DNA from: Virgibacillus salexigens | Lineage (GTDB): Bacteria > Bacillota > Bacilli > Bacillales > Amphibacillaceae | Length of the DNA stretch: 64,000 nt | Reading direction: 5' to 3' | Assembly: GCF_014905415.1 (NCBI RefSeq) | Contig: NZ_BNEO01000001.1 | Location: 1,116,001 to 1,180,000 of the forward strand | Shown: one piece after another, positions 8,252 to 16,488 of the stretch | How the letters are laid out: every line of letters starts with the position of its first letter | How positions within the stretch are numbered: position 1 is the first letter of the stretch | Program-made: the position numbers and the translations under genes | The notes under the pieces: model-generated | What the model saw: only the letters and a program-made list of their open reading frames with translations | Database searches by the model: none | What the model was told of the DNA's origin: nothing

Positions 8252-9040
8252 TTAATCCTGCATCTGTGCTTTAGAACCTTTATCAGAATTACCCGATTTA
8301 AACCAGCCAATAACAGCGATAGCCACTAATACGACATAGAAAATGGTTTTCCATAGCGTAGAATGTGGAAAGTCATGTGGGATGAGAGCAATATCTTCAT
8401 GCGCAAGTACGATTAAAGCAAGCTTAACACCAACCCAGCCGACAATAACAAACGCTGCAATTTCTAAACCTGGACGCTTGTTTAACAATCCGACAAAAAT
8501 GTTTGCCGCAAAACGCATGATGATTAAACCTATCATTCCTCCAGCAAAAACAACGAAGAATTGCCCAGTATCCAGACTTCCAATTTCACCTAGACCTGTC
8601 GGCGGTAACGCCACTGCCAAGGCAACTGCAGCCAATATAGAGTCCACTGCAAAGGCAAGGTCTGCGAATTCAACTTTGAGAACAGTCATCCAAAAACTAC
8701 TGCCCTTTGACTCTTGGGCTTTTTCTTCTAGTTCGTCTCCTTCATCCTTAGATGACTTAAACTTATCATATAAATTCTTAAACGCGATAAATAATAAGTA
8801 AATTGCTCCTAATGCTTGCACCTGCCAAACATCTACTAGGAACGAAATAATAAATAATGATCCAAATCGAAGTATAAAAGCTCCAGCTAATCCATAAAAC
8901 AATGCTTTTTTTCGTTGTTCCTCCGGAAGGTGCTTAACCATGATGGCTAATACGAGCGCATTGTCTGCTGCCAATAATCCTTCAAGACCAATAAGAACGA
9001 CTAATACCCAAAGGTATTCGATTAATAAATCGGCACCCAT
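8252..9040 (-). CDS. TerC-family membrane protein (YkoY-like), under manganese riboswitch
   Basis: A 262-aa integral membrane protein with seven or so helices. The TerC signatures are GLEGLLAADNALVLAIMV near the N-terminus and VEFADLAFAVDSILAA in the middle, both with membrane-embedded acidic residues. In B. subtilis TerC proteins (YkoY, YceF) are linked to manganese export and metalation of secreted enzymes. The upstream yybP-ykoY riboswitch here supports a manganese-linked role. Start ATG at 9040 follows AGGAGAG. Between residues about 85 and 110 there is a charged cytoplasmic loop rich in K and E. Confidence 0.9.
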   Translation of the reverse strand: MGADLLIEYLWVLVVLIGLEGLLAADNALVLAIMVKHLPEEQRKKALFYGLAGAFILRFGSLFIISFLVDVWQVQALGAIYLLFIAFKNLYDKFKSSKDEGDELEEKAQESKGSSFWMTVLKVEFADLAFAVDSILAAVALAVALPPTGLGEIGSLDTGQFFVVFAGGMIGLIIMRFAANIFVGLLNKRPGLEIAAFVIVGWVGVKLALIVLAHEDIALIPHDFPHSTLWKTIFYVVLVAIAVIGWFKSGNSDKGSKAQMQD

Positions 9041-9131
9041 CTCGATTCTCTCCTTTCAACGTCACCAATAACGATGACTTCTGCTGCAGGTGTGATTACC
9101 CTACTATTACCTTTAGTAACTTAGTGAAAAC

Positions 9132-9160
9132 AAAAAAGTTCCTACCAATAGGTAAGAACC
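9132..9160 (-). terminator. Second, downstream terminator-like hairpin in terC leader
   Basis: On the minus strand GGTTCTTACC, loop TATT, GGTAGGAAC, then TTTTTTG. It lies directly after the riboswitch terminator. Its TTACC arm could instead pair with the GGTAA arm of the first hairpin. Confidence 0.7.
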
Positions 9161-9161
9161 A

Positions 9162-9197
9162 ATAAAAAAGACCCTTACCTTATATTGGTAAAGGTCT
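9162..9197 (-). terminator. Riboswitch expression-platform terminator of terC
   Basis: On the minus strand AGACCTTTACC pairs with the GGTAAGGGTCT arm, followed by six T. The 5' arm is the same sequence that closes the aptamer P1 helix, so folding of aptamer and terminator are mutually exclusive. Confidence 0.85.
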
Positions 9198-9280
9198 CGC
9201 TAACAACGATCGTTGCCAATTCAGCCGGAGAATGTTCTCGTAATGACGACTAAAATTGTACAGCTACTCCCCTTTAAACA
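9186..9280 (-). ncRNA. yybP-ykoY (manganese) riboswitch
   Basis: Minus strand shows the conserved elements in order: AAAGGGGAGTAGC at the 5' side, CCGGCTG in the internal loop and GCGAGACCTTTACC at the 3' side. AAAGG and CCTTT form P1. This is the yybP-ykoY aptamer (Rfam RF00080), which binds Mn2+. Because P1 competes with the terminator at 9162-9197, Mn2+ binding should turn terC expression on, as known for several members of the family. Confidence 0.92.
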
Positions 9281-9300
9281 GGAATATTTCATTACTTCTT

Positions 9301-9329
9301 ATTAAACCGTTAAAAGCAATAAATGTCAA
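9301..9329 (-). promoter_or_regulatory. Promoter of riboswitch-terC transcript
   Basis: On the minus strand TTGACA (9329-9324), 17-base spacer, TTTAAT (9306-9301), about 20 bases upstream of the riboswitch. Confidence 0.6.
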
Positions 9330-9356
9330 ATGAATCAATTGCCATCATTCACAGTT

Positions 9357-11096
9357 TCATCGCTTGGTAGATAAGTTCAACTGCTCATCCATTTCTTTCT
9401 GTAAAGCTGTCAGCTTATCTTTACTATCTTGTACATTTTTACCGCAAACCCCATAATAGCATTTGATTTTCGGTTCTGTACCAGATGGACGTAAGCAAAC
9501 CCAGCTATCCTGTTCTAAAATGAATTTCATCATGTTTTCATTTGGCAGTTCGATTTCTTCTACTTTTTCTTTTTCATCTACGATTATACGTTCTCCAGTC
9601 AAATAATCTTCTATTTTTTCTACTTGAAAATCAGCGATAGACTCCATAGGATGTTGACGAATCGAATCCATAATGGCAGAAATTTGTTCCGATCCTTCTT
9701 TCCCTTTAAATGTCAGGGAAGTCATCCCTTCTAGATAAAAACCATGCTTCTCATACAGACCATGGAGCACATCCAGTAACGTCTTATCTTGCTTTTTCCA
9801 ATAATATGCCATTTCACATGCCATCATTGCTGCTTGTACTGCATCTTTGTCTCGAGCGAAACTACTAATTAAATAACCATAGCTCTCTTCATAACCAAAT
9901 ACAAACGATTCCCCAGTGGCATCAAATTCGTGTATTTTTTCACCGATATACTTAAAACCTGTTAATGTATTAATTGTCTTAATGCCATAACTATCTGCGA
10001 TTGCTCTTCCTAGTTCAGATGTGACTACTGTTTTTAACATTCTTCCACTTTTTAAGAGTGCCTTATCGCTATGGGATAAAATATAATCTAATAGTAATGC
10101 TCCAAGTTGGTTTCCAGTTAATACTTGGTAATCACCTGTATGTTTCTTCACAGCGACACCTAATCGATCAGCATCTGGATCTGTTGCTAATAAGATTTCT
10201 GCATCTATGGTTTTCCCTAACTCCATTGCCATACTAAACGCCTGATGTTCCTCGGGATTTGGTGATGTTACCGTGGAAAATTCTGGATCTGGCAGAGCCT
10301 GTTCCCCTACAATATGAACATTGTTGAAATTCAGCTGTTTTAATCCACTTGTAACCAACTCATAAGCGGTTCCATGTAATGGTGTAAAGACGAATGGCAT
10401 CTGCTTTGCCTCAGCTATCTCATCTGAGTGTAATTTAGAGATTTGTACAAGACGCTCTAAATAAGCATTGTCAATTTCGTCTTTAACCCAATTTAGCAGC
10501 TCTTTTTCCTCCAATTGGTCCTGCTCTAAATAAGGTACCAATAACTCATCCTGCGTTTCCCCAATATAGGATATTATCTTAGAGGCTTGATCTGGTGTAA
10601 TTTGTCCACCATCCTCATTATATACTTTAAATCCGTTATATTCCGGTGGGTTATGACTAGCAGTAATCATTACCCCAGATACAGCACCTAAATAACGAAC
10701 TGCAAATGATAATAGCGGAGTAGGTCGTAAAGATGTGAATACGTAAGCAGTAATTCCATAGGCACCGAGCACTTTCGCTGTTTCTAAAGCAAACTCTCTT
10801 GACATATGTCTAGAATCATAGGAAATAACCACTCCTCGATCTTTCACATTGACCGTATGCTCTAATAAGTAGTTTGCTAGACCGTTGACAGCTTTTCGAA
10901 TCGTATATACGTTCATACGGTTTATCCCAGCCCCTATTACACCACGCATTCCACCTGTACCAAAAGATAATTCTTTATAGAAAGCATCTTCCAATGCTGT
11001 TTGATCTCCTTCCAACTGATCCAATTCTTCTTTCAGACTTGGTTCAAGTTGTTGAAATGAATTCCACTTCTCATAAACACGTTCCCAACTGGTCAT
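9357..11096 (-). CDS. pgcA: Phosphoglucomutase / phosphomannomutase (PgcA-like)
   Basis: A 579-aa alpha-D-phosphohexomutase that interconverts glucose-1-P and glucose-6-P and feeds UDP-glucose synthesis for glycolipids and wall teichoic acid. The family signatures are TASHNPPEYNG (phosphoserine loop), DPDADRLG (metal loop), GYEESYGYL (sugar loop) and RPSGTEPK (phosphate-binding loop near the C-terminus). GTGGMRG sits near residue 50. I chose the ATG at 11096, which has GGAGG eight bases upstream; the TTG further up lies inside that Shine-Dalgarno. A single gene, no obvious operon. No terminator is obvious behind it. Confidence 0.93.
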   Translation of the reverse strand: MTSWERVYEKWNSFQQLEPSLKEELDQLEGDQTALEDAFYKELSFGTGGMRGVIGAGINRMNVYTIRKAVNGLANYLLEHTVNVKDRGVVISYDSRHMSREFALETAKVLGAYGITAYVFTSLRPTPLLSFAVRYLGAVSGVMITASHNPPEYNGFKVYNEDGGQITPDQASKIISYIGETQDELLVPYLEQDQLEEKELLNWVKDEIDNAYLERLVQISKLHSDEIAEAKQMPFVFTPLHGTAYELVTSGLKQLNFNNVHIVGEQALPDPEFSTVTSPNPEEHQAFSMAMELGKTIDAEILLATDPDADRLGVAVKKHTGDYQVLTGNQLGALLLDYILSHSDKALLKSGRMLKTVVTSELGRAIADSYGIKTINTLTGFKYIGEKIHEFDATGESFVFGYEESYGYLISSFARDKDAVQAAMMACEMAYYWKKQDKTLLDVLHGLYEKHGFYLEGMTSLTFKGKEGSEQISAIMDSIRQHPMESIADFQVEKIEDYLTGERIIVDEKEKVEEIELPNENMMKFILEQDSWVCLRPSGTEPKIKCYYGVCGKNVQDSKDKLTALQKEMDEQLNLSTKR

Positions 11097-11328
11097 TACT
11101 TTGTCCTCCAACTAGTTTAATCTATACGAATTTTAGCATATTTTGTTGAATTATTCTATGTTTCCACAAACTTCGTTTACACCCTCCTAAAAACGGTTAT
11201 CATGAAATCATAGAGAAGCTTCATTAAGTACTGCGATGTATATTAATTAATCATGAAGGATTTACTTTCTATTATTCTTGGAACAAGGTAAAATAAAGCA
11301 TATATGAATTGGGAAAGTTGGGATACGA

Positions 11329-12411
11329 TTGGTAAATAAACGATGGTTTCAATTTTTAGTGTTTTTTATATTAGTATTTTCTTTAATCTTGCTTATTTCC
11401 GTGACGGATTTTATCTTTAGCCCTTTTGTTAAAATTATTGGTGCAGTTGCTGTTCCAATAATTGGTGCCGGTATTCTGTACTACCTAACGAAGCCGATTA
11501 TGTACTTTCTTGAACGATTGAAAATAAATCGAATCCTATCCATTGTTCTTGTATTTCTTTTGTTAATCCTTATTGGTTTCTTTGTATATATGTACATCGC
11601 ACCAATTGCACAGCAGCAATTTAGAAATTTAATTGACAATATACCGACAATGGTTAATTGGGCACAAGACATGATTTCATTATGGCAGTCTAATCAAACT
11701 GCGATACCAAAAGAAATAGACAAGGCGATTAACGACTTCACCAATAATTTGCAATCTCATATTGATAGCACGTTAAACTATCTCTTCGGATTCATTGGGC
11801 AACTAATTGGTTTTATTACAGCACTTGTACTTGTTCCATTCTTTTTATTTTTTATGTTAAAGGACGGAGAAAAACTAGTACCATTTATTACGCAAATCTT
11901 CTCTCAGAAAAAGGCAGCAAACATTCGGTCACTGCTTTCTAAAATAGATAGTACGTTAACTTCTTTTATTCAAGGGCAATTAATCGTTAGTTTTGCAGTA
12001 GGTGTGCTTCTTTTTATTGGTTATTTAATTATCGATCTCAAATATGCCCTTACATTGGCTTTATTCGCTATGGTGATGAATGTCATTCCATTTGCTGGTC
12101 CATTTATTGCTGTTATTCCAGCCTTGATTGTGGGGGCATTCCAGGATCCTATGAATCTTTTCTGGGTTTCTATTGTTATGATTGTTGCCCAGCAAATTGA
12201 GAGTAATTTAATTTCACCAAATGTGATGGGGCATGCTTTGGATTTGCATCCATTAACTGTTATTACCGTAATTCTTGCTGCAGGCAGTATCGCCGGATTC
12301 CTAGGTATATTATTCGCCGTACCGTTTTATTCGGTAGTCAAAACCATTATTATACATTTCTACCAAACCTATGTAGATTCTAAGAAAAATAGAGAAGATG
12401 CATTGATTTGA
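11329..12411 (+). CDS. AI-2E family membrane transporter
   Basis: A 360-aa integral membrane protein of the AI-2E (TqsA/PerM/YueF) family. It has hydrophobic helices at about 8-30, 35-58 and 68-92, a soluble segment of about 60 residues, then more helices. The conserved block PFFLFFMLKDGEKLVPFI and the later QQIESNLISPNVMG and HPLTVITVILAAGSIAGF match the family. Members export diverse substrates, some being Na+/H+ antiporters. The only good start is TTG at 11329, with a weak GGGA upstream, so the start is somewhat uncertain. The substrate is unknown. Confidence 0.82.
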   Translation: MVNKRWFQFLVFFILVFSLILLISVTDFIFSPFVKIIGAVAVPIIGAGILYYLTKPIMYFLERLKINRILSIVLVFLLLILIGFFVYMYIAPIAQQQFRNLIDNIPTMVNWAQDMISLWQSNQTAIPKEIDKAINDFTNNLQSHIDSTLNYLFGFIGQLIGFITALVLVPFFLFFMLKDGEKLVPFITQIFSQKKAANIRSLLSKIDSTLTSFIQGQLIVSFAVGVLLFIGYLIIDLKYALTLALFAMVMNVIPFAGPFIAVIPALIVGAFQDPMNLFWVSIVMIVAQQIESNLISPNVMGHALDLHPLTVITVILAAGSIAGFLGILFAVPFYSVVKTIIIHFYQTYVDSKKNREDALI

Positions 12412-12498
12412 TTAGGGATAATCCTAACGTAAACAGTAACCGATAGCATAAAAATCCATTTTTTACATCGTAATCTGAAATAGATTAGAATGCTTTCA

Positions 12499-12537
12499 AC
12501 TAATTCGACTAAGCGAAATCCGCTTAGTCGAATTAGT
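12499..12537. repeat. Perfect 17-bp inverted repeat with 5-base loop
   Basis: ACTAATTCGACTAAGCG (12499-12515) and its exact reverse complement (12521-12537) flank AAATC. It begins one base after the stop codon of the 52-aa gene on the minus strand. No T run follows on either strand. Confidence 0.8.
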
Positions 12538-12696
12538 CTATGGACTTGAGTAGTTTTTGTAGAACCCCTGCCTACGGTAATTAACGATGCCAGCTAAGAA
12601 ACGATAAAAAAACGGAATCCTAGCTGGATATAATATTTGCATAATCGGTTCATCGTTCGGATATTTTTTTATATGTTCCTGTTGCTTATACCTCAT
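12538..12696 (-). CDS. Small 52-aa basic protein, translationally coupled to GNAT gene
   Basis: A 52-codon frame beginning MRYKQQEHIKKYPNDEPIMQ and ending NYSSP. Its ATG overlaps the TGA stop of the upstream acetyltransferase gene (ATGA), the usual geometry of translational coupling. The product is basic and aromatic-rich (nine Y or F in the last 30 residues) with no clear membrane helix. I do not recognise a family. A 17-bp inverted repeat follows its stop codon at once and may stabilise or end the transcript. Confidence 0.55.
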   Translation of the reverse strand: MRYKQQEHIKKYPNDEPIMQILYPARIPFFYRFLAGIVNYRRQGFYKNYSSP

Positions 12697-13535
12697 CCTG
12701 TTTCACATTCATAAACGATAGCTGAGCCAATTTCCTTATAACCGATCCTCTTGTAGATGCGATTGGATGTTGGATTACGCTTATCTGTAAATAGACAACA
12801 GAACTGAAAGCCTTGATCGAGGAACTTATAGCTAAGTGCGGTGACAATACTCGTTGCGAAACCGTTTCGTTTAAACTCGTCTGGTGTGTAGACAGCATTT
12901 ATTGTCGCACCATGTTTGGTTTGCCTTGATTTATTCGCCATGGATACTTTTTGATTATCGACTTGCCAAAAGTATGCAGATTGATTGCGAATGAACTCTG
13001 TCGCTAATGTCTTGGCTCGGGATTGGGTGATTTTCTCATTTGCTTCTTTTCCAAAGGCAACCAACCAATGATAAAGCAGTGTATAATCATCTTCTTTTGC
13101 CAGAATAAGCTGTCCACTTGTTGGAAGTGGTAGTTGCACTTGATCCAATTGATAAATTAATTCTTTCATATGGATGACAACTCTATCGCCTGTTCGTTTT
13201 TCCCATTCCTTTGCAAACGCTGTGGCATACTTATCAGGTCCCAATACTCCTGGTACATCCAAATTACGCTTATCCAATTCACCAACAATTAAATGAATAA
13301 CATCTAAGTCGATCGATGCTACAGCTGGTAATATCCAATTATGTGGCGGTGTACGTAAATATGCATAGATTGCTTCACCGTCTTCTTCCACCCAACCCAG
13401 CTGGCATTCCGTTCGATAAGTCTTCAAACGATGTAAAATACCAAGCATTAAATTATTGCATGCTTCCTGCTTTAACAATAATCTTTCTGTTTTTTGGATA
13501 AATAATTCTATTGAAGCAGTCATTACATTCTTCAT
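12693..13535 (-). CDS. GNAT family N-acetyltransferase
   Basis: A 280-aa protein whose C-terminal half (about 150-280) is a GNAT fold. The acetyl-CoA-binding region is INAVYTPDEFKRNGFATSIV, followed by ALSYKFLDQGFQFCCLFTD and the terminal NPTSNRIYKRIGYKEIGS motif shared by FR47-like members. The N-terminal 140 residues are a less conserved alpha/beta region. The acceptor substrate is unknown. The start ATG at 13535 follows AGGGGTGAT. It forms a two-gene unit with the coupled 52-aa frame. Confidence 0.85.
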   Translation of the reverse strand: MKNVMTASIELFIQKTERLLLKQEACNNLMLGILHRLKTYRTECQLGWVEEDGEAIYAYLRTPPHNWILPAVASIDLDVIHLIVGELDKRNLDVPGVLGPDKYATAFAKEWEKRTGDRVVIHMKELIYQLDQVQLPLPTSGQLILAKEDDYTLLYHWLVAFGKEANEKITQSRAKTLATEFIRNQSAYFWQVDNQKVSMANKSRQTKHGATINAVYTPDEFKRNGFATSIVTALSYKFLDQGFQFCCLFTDKRNPTSNRIYKRIGYKEIGSAIVYECETG

Positions 13536-13636
13536 CTAATCACCCCTATCATTCTTTTAATTATTCGATATAAATCAAGGTTTTCCCTGTTTTATAAGTA
13601 GAAAATTCGCTACACTGGAATTAGAGGTGATATGCG

Positions 13637-13819
13637 ATGTCAAAAAAACAATTACAAGCCAAGCTAGATGAACTAAAATCCGATTATGTCCGGATTCAAG
13701 GAGATCTAGATAAGCTAGAATACGTACGTGGAAGAGTATCGTCGGCAGAAGAACAACTCATTCGTTTAGAAAAGGAAATTGCTGAAGTGAATAGACAGCT
13801 TCGTGAATGGAATGATTGA
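13637..13819 (+). CDS. Small coiled-coil protein, SE1832-family-like
   Basis: A 60-aa charged protein, MSKKQLQAKLDELKSDYVRI to REWND, with heptad-like spacing of L and I throughout, so a two-helix coiled coil is likely. Length and the xYxRIQGDLDKLE pattern resemble the small SE1832-type proteins of staphylococci and bacilli; that match is from memory. Function is not known. GAGGTGATATGCG precedes the ATG. It is followed at once by a relic of a mobile element whose edge provides the hairpin at 13841-13864. Confidence 0.7.
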   Translation: MSKKQLQAKLDELKSDYVRIQGDLDKLEYVRGRVSSAEEQLIRLEKEIAEVNRQLREWND

Positions 13820-13840
13820 ATGATATAAATAGGAATATAA

Positions 13841-14209
13841 GAGTGAAGCAATGTTGCTTCACTCTCAGCTTGTAGAGAATTTTTCTACAGGCTTTATTTC
13901 TGCCACCAGGAGCAAAGCCTGCGCTCAGTGATCTTGGCTCACTCATTCTTCCCCAGGAGTGGAATGGGTCTTCTCTCCTCGGAAGGTGAAGGGCATTTTC
14001 TTCATGTTCTGGCAGACAGCTGTTACCAACATTTGTTCCTTGCTTTCTTTTTACTCAAGCGCATCAATGGTTACCATTTTTCGACCTTTAAATCATAAAA
14101 CAACAGTCGAGAATAACAATTGAGTAGATTGAATTTCGGAAAAATGTCAAAAAACAAGACTGTCGAGAACTTCTCGACAGTCTTAAGAATGTGAAATGTT
14201 GCTTCACTC
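13841..14209. mobile_element. Relic of an IS1182-like element, internally deleted (MITE-like)
   Basis: About 370 bp with three signs. (1) On the minus strand a frame reads KMVTIDALE, like the start of IS1182 transposases, then a stop. Another frame reads SKEQMLVTAVCQNMKKM, like their C-terminal helix, so both protein ends remain and the middle is gone. (2) Each edge has a related hairpin: GCTTGTAGA/TTCTACAGGC at 13869-13890 and GACTGTCGAGAA/TTCTCGACAGTC at 14158-14182. (3) AATGTTGCTTCACTC occurs in direct orientation at 13850-13864 and 14195-14209. The right edge reaches into the last codon of the antiporter gene. Confidence 0.5.
14150..14184 (-). terminator. Terminator after the antiporter gene, within the relic edge
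   Basis: On the minus strand AAGACTGTCGAGAA/TTCTCGACAGTCTT followed by GTTTTTTG. It comes about 20 bases after the antiporter stop codon. Confidence 0.8.
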
Positions 14210-16066
14210 AACTTTCATGTTGGTGCCATTATTACGTTGGTTATCTAATTTTGCTTTAATTTTTGCCTTCTCCTTATTTGGTGGGGTAAGACTTACAATG
14301 GTATCGCCAACAGCTGGAACTGTACGCATTTCTTCAGAATAAAATTTCAGTTGGCCAGAAGGCTTAATCAAATAAAGAAATACGGTAGATTCATCTTTAT
14401 CTGCCATATACTGTTTATAATTGTATTGTGACGTTAATGTCGTTTGTCTGAATACATAATGATTATCTAATTTATCCATTAAATCTTCCAACGTAAACTT
14501 CTTATCAAATAGTATCCTTCCACCCACTTTTGAAACGACATCTGTCGTATCTCCGCTCATGTGATCAATTGGACTAATTTTAAAGACATTTGTTCTGCCA
14601 TACTCAGGCATAAACGTTGTACATACTAAGGAATTAAAAGCGTGATTTTCTGTTATAGTTAACAAATATTCATACGGAATCGTATCTAAATTATACTCCG
14701 TTTGTTCTGATAAAATATTCCCATGATAGAAATTAATGCCTGCTTCACGTACAGGTCGTAGCCTTTCCCAAGATGAATCCACAATAATAACCGGGAAGTT
14801 TGCCTTTGACAATGATTTTGCTAATTCGATCGTAAAGCGATTGGCACCGTTTATCAATGCGCCTGGTTTTCCTTCCATCGACAAATGTAATTTCTTCGAG
14901 AGCCAACCAATTGAAAAACCATGTGCCACAACCGTAAAAATCACAAGTCCGAATGTTAAAGTGGTTAATATCTGCGCATCTTCAAATCCTTGTTCGGTTA
15001 GCACCGAAGCAAAATAACCAGATACTGTTAACGCCACAATTCCTCTTGGTGCTATCCAACCAACAAGGGCTTTTTCATTAAAGGTTAGACTTGTACCAAT
15101 CGTTGATAGGAAAATGGATAACGGACGAACGACAAACATCATTAATAATACATAACCAATAATATTGGGACTAAAGATGTGAAGTAAGGTTTCTAATTGT
15201 AAAGATGCGGTTAACATGATGAAAATGGTTGATATGAGTAAGATGGAAATATTTTCTTTAAAATGGCGCATGTCGGAAATAGAACTAATTCCCATATTGG
15301 CTAAAGTAATACCCATTGCAGTTACTGAAAGCAATCCTGTTTCATGCATGATTTCATCTGCACCAGTGAAGCAAAGAATAACCACAATAACGACGGCAGG
15401 AGATTTCAAAAACTCAGGAATATGTCCTGTTTCAAACATCCAGCCAATTCCTTTACCACATGCCCAACCAAAAACAGCGGCAAATAAGGAAGCTGCAAAG
15501 AAGAGCATTAATTTTGCCCCATCCGGTTCAGTTGCTGTCAAAAACGTAATAATTTCAAAGGCAAAGACAGCTAGCAGTGCACCTATCGGATCAACAATAA
15601 TACCTTCCCACTTTAAGATTTTTGCAGGCCTTGGTTTCAATTTTGATTGTCGCAATAAAGGCATAATAACAGTAGGACCAGTAACAATAAATAATCCACC
15701 GATCACAAAAGCAACGGTCCAAGACAAGCCTGCAATATAGTGTGCAGTTAGAGATCCTAAGATCCAAGCGATAAAAGCCCCTACGGTTGATATTCGAAAG
15801 ATCGGCTTACCTAGACCACGTAATTCTTTAAAACTTAGATTAAGACTCCCTTCAAATAAAATGATAGCTACTGCTACCGATATAATCGGGCTATATAAAC
15901 TGCCAAAGTCTTCCTCCGGATTAATTAATCCTAAAATTGGTCCTGCTAGTAAACCAGTAATGGACATGACCACAATCGCTGGCATGCGATAACGCCACGC
16001 AATCCATTGTGAACCAATTCCCAAAAGACCGATTAGCATGATTTCAAATAATAAAGACGGAACCAT
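14204..16066 (-). CDS. CPA1 (NhaP-type) cation:proton antiporter with C-terminal TrkA domains
   Basis: A 620-aa antiporter. Residues 1 to about 400 form some 12 membrane helices of the Na+(K+)/H+ exchanger fold, with GSLNLSFKELRGLGKPIFRI and GWIAPRGIVALTVSGYFA as CPA1 signatures. From about 405 a TrkA-N/RCK-like domain follows (ANRFTIELAKSLSKANFPVI), then a TrkA-C-like tail to 610. The RCK part suggests ligand gating. I chose ATG 16066, preceded by GGGGGG; the longer reading adds 38 basic residues. The last glutamate codon and the stop come from the sequence GAGTGAAGC, shared with the relic edge next to it. Confidence 0.87.
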   Translation of the reverse strand: MVPSLLFEIMLIGLLGIGSQWIAWRYRMPAIVVMSITGLLAGPILGLINPEEDFGSLYSPIISVAVAIILFEGSLNLSFKELRGLGKPIFRISTVGAFIAWILGSLTAHYIAGLSWTVAFVIGGLFIVTGPTVIMPLLRQSKLKPRPAKILKWEGIIVDPIGALLAVFAFEIITFLTATEPDGAKLMLFFAASLFAAVFGWACGKGIGWMFETGHIPEFLKSPAVVIVVILCFTGADEIMHETGLLSVTAMGITLANMGISSISDMRHFKENISILLISTIFIMLTASLQLETLLHIFSPNIIGYVLLMMFVVRPLSIFLSTIGTSLTFNEKALVGWIAPRGIVALTVSGYFASVLTEQGFEDAQILTTLTFGLVIFTVVAHGFSIGWLSKKLHLSMEGKPGALINGANRFTIELAKSLSKANFPVIIVDSSWERLRPVREAGINFYHGNILSEQTEYNLDTIPYEYLLTITENHAFNSLVCTTFMPEYGRTNVFKISPIDHMSGDTTDVVSKVGGRILFDKKFTLEDLMDKLDNHYVFRQTTLTSQYNYKQYMADKDESTVFLYLIKPSGQLKFYSEEMRTVPAVGDTIVSLTPPNKEKAKIKAKLDNQRNNGTNMKVE

Positions 16067-16332
16067 GTCGTACCCCCCTATTTCAATATACATATGAGAA
16101 ATAAATCTAACATATTTTTTCTTTCTAATCACTTTTTTTATACTACGTATTACAAGCGGGATAGAAAGTGTAACATACACATAGCCACAGGGCGCGGCAA
16201 TATGTTTCGTCTAATATACGTTTTCGTGAGATAAAAACATTTTAAATGTGTATCGTAAGAATGTAAACAATTTTAATTTATTCCTTCGTGAAGTAATATT
16301 ATTGAAAACATTTCCATTTTTATAACTTGTCA

Positions 16333-16362
16333 TTGACATTTTAAAGAACAACCTGTTAATAT
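16333..16362 (+). promoter_or_regulatory. SigA promoter of brnQ
   Basis: TTGACA (16333-16338), 18-base spacer, TAATAT (16357-16362). It lies in the 421-bp gap between the antiporter gene and brnQ. The rest of the gap is AT-rich with no gene. Confidence 0.65.
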
Positions 16363-16378
16363 TATGTCTGCTTTGCTG

Positions 16379-16393
16379 TATTTTCAGAAAACA
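16379..16393 (+). promoter_or_regulatory. CodY box in brnQ leader
   Basis: TATTTTCAGAAAACA differs from the CodY consensus AATTTTCWGAAAATT at three of 15 positions. It is centred about 20 bases downstream of the -10 element, a position where bound CodY would block transcription. CodY repression of brnQ is known in related Firmicutes. Confidence 0.6.
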
Positions 16394-16426
16394 AACTGAA
16401 AAATTACGTCAGTTATTGTCAGACTA

Positions 16427-16471
16427 TATTGAAAATGGAGTTTATACAACTCCCTCTATTTATTTTCAATA
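16427..16471 (+). repeat. Hairpin in brnQ leader
   Basis: TATTGAAAAT (16428-16437) pairs with ATTTTCAATA (16462-16471), and inside it GGAG pairs with CTCC. It lies just ahead of the ribosome binding site. There is no T-box GGTGG element. Confidence 0.45.
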
Positions 16472-16488
16472 ATAGAAGGGATTCCTAT

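Noticed and set aside
15216-15740. 174-codon frame antisense to the antiporter gene
   Set aside because: It mirrors a well-supported gene, has no start signals and no recognisable domain.
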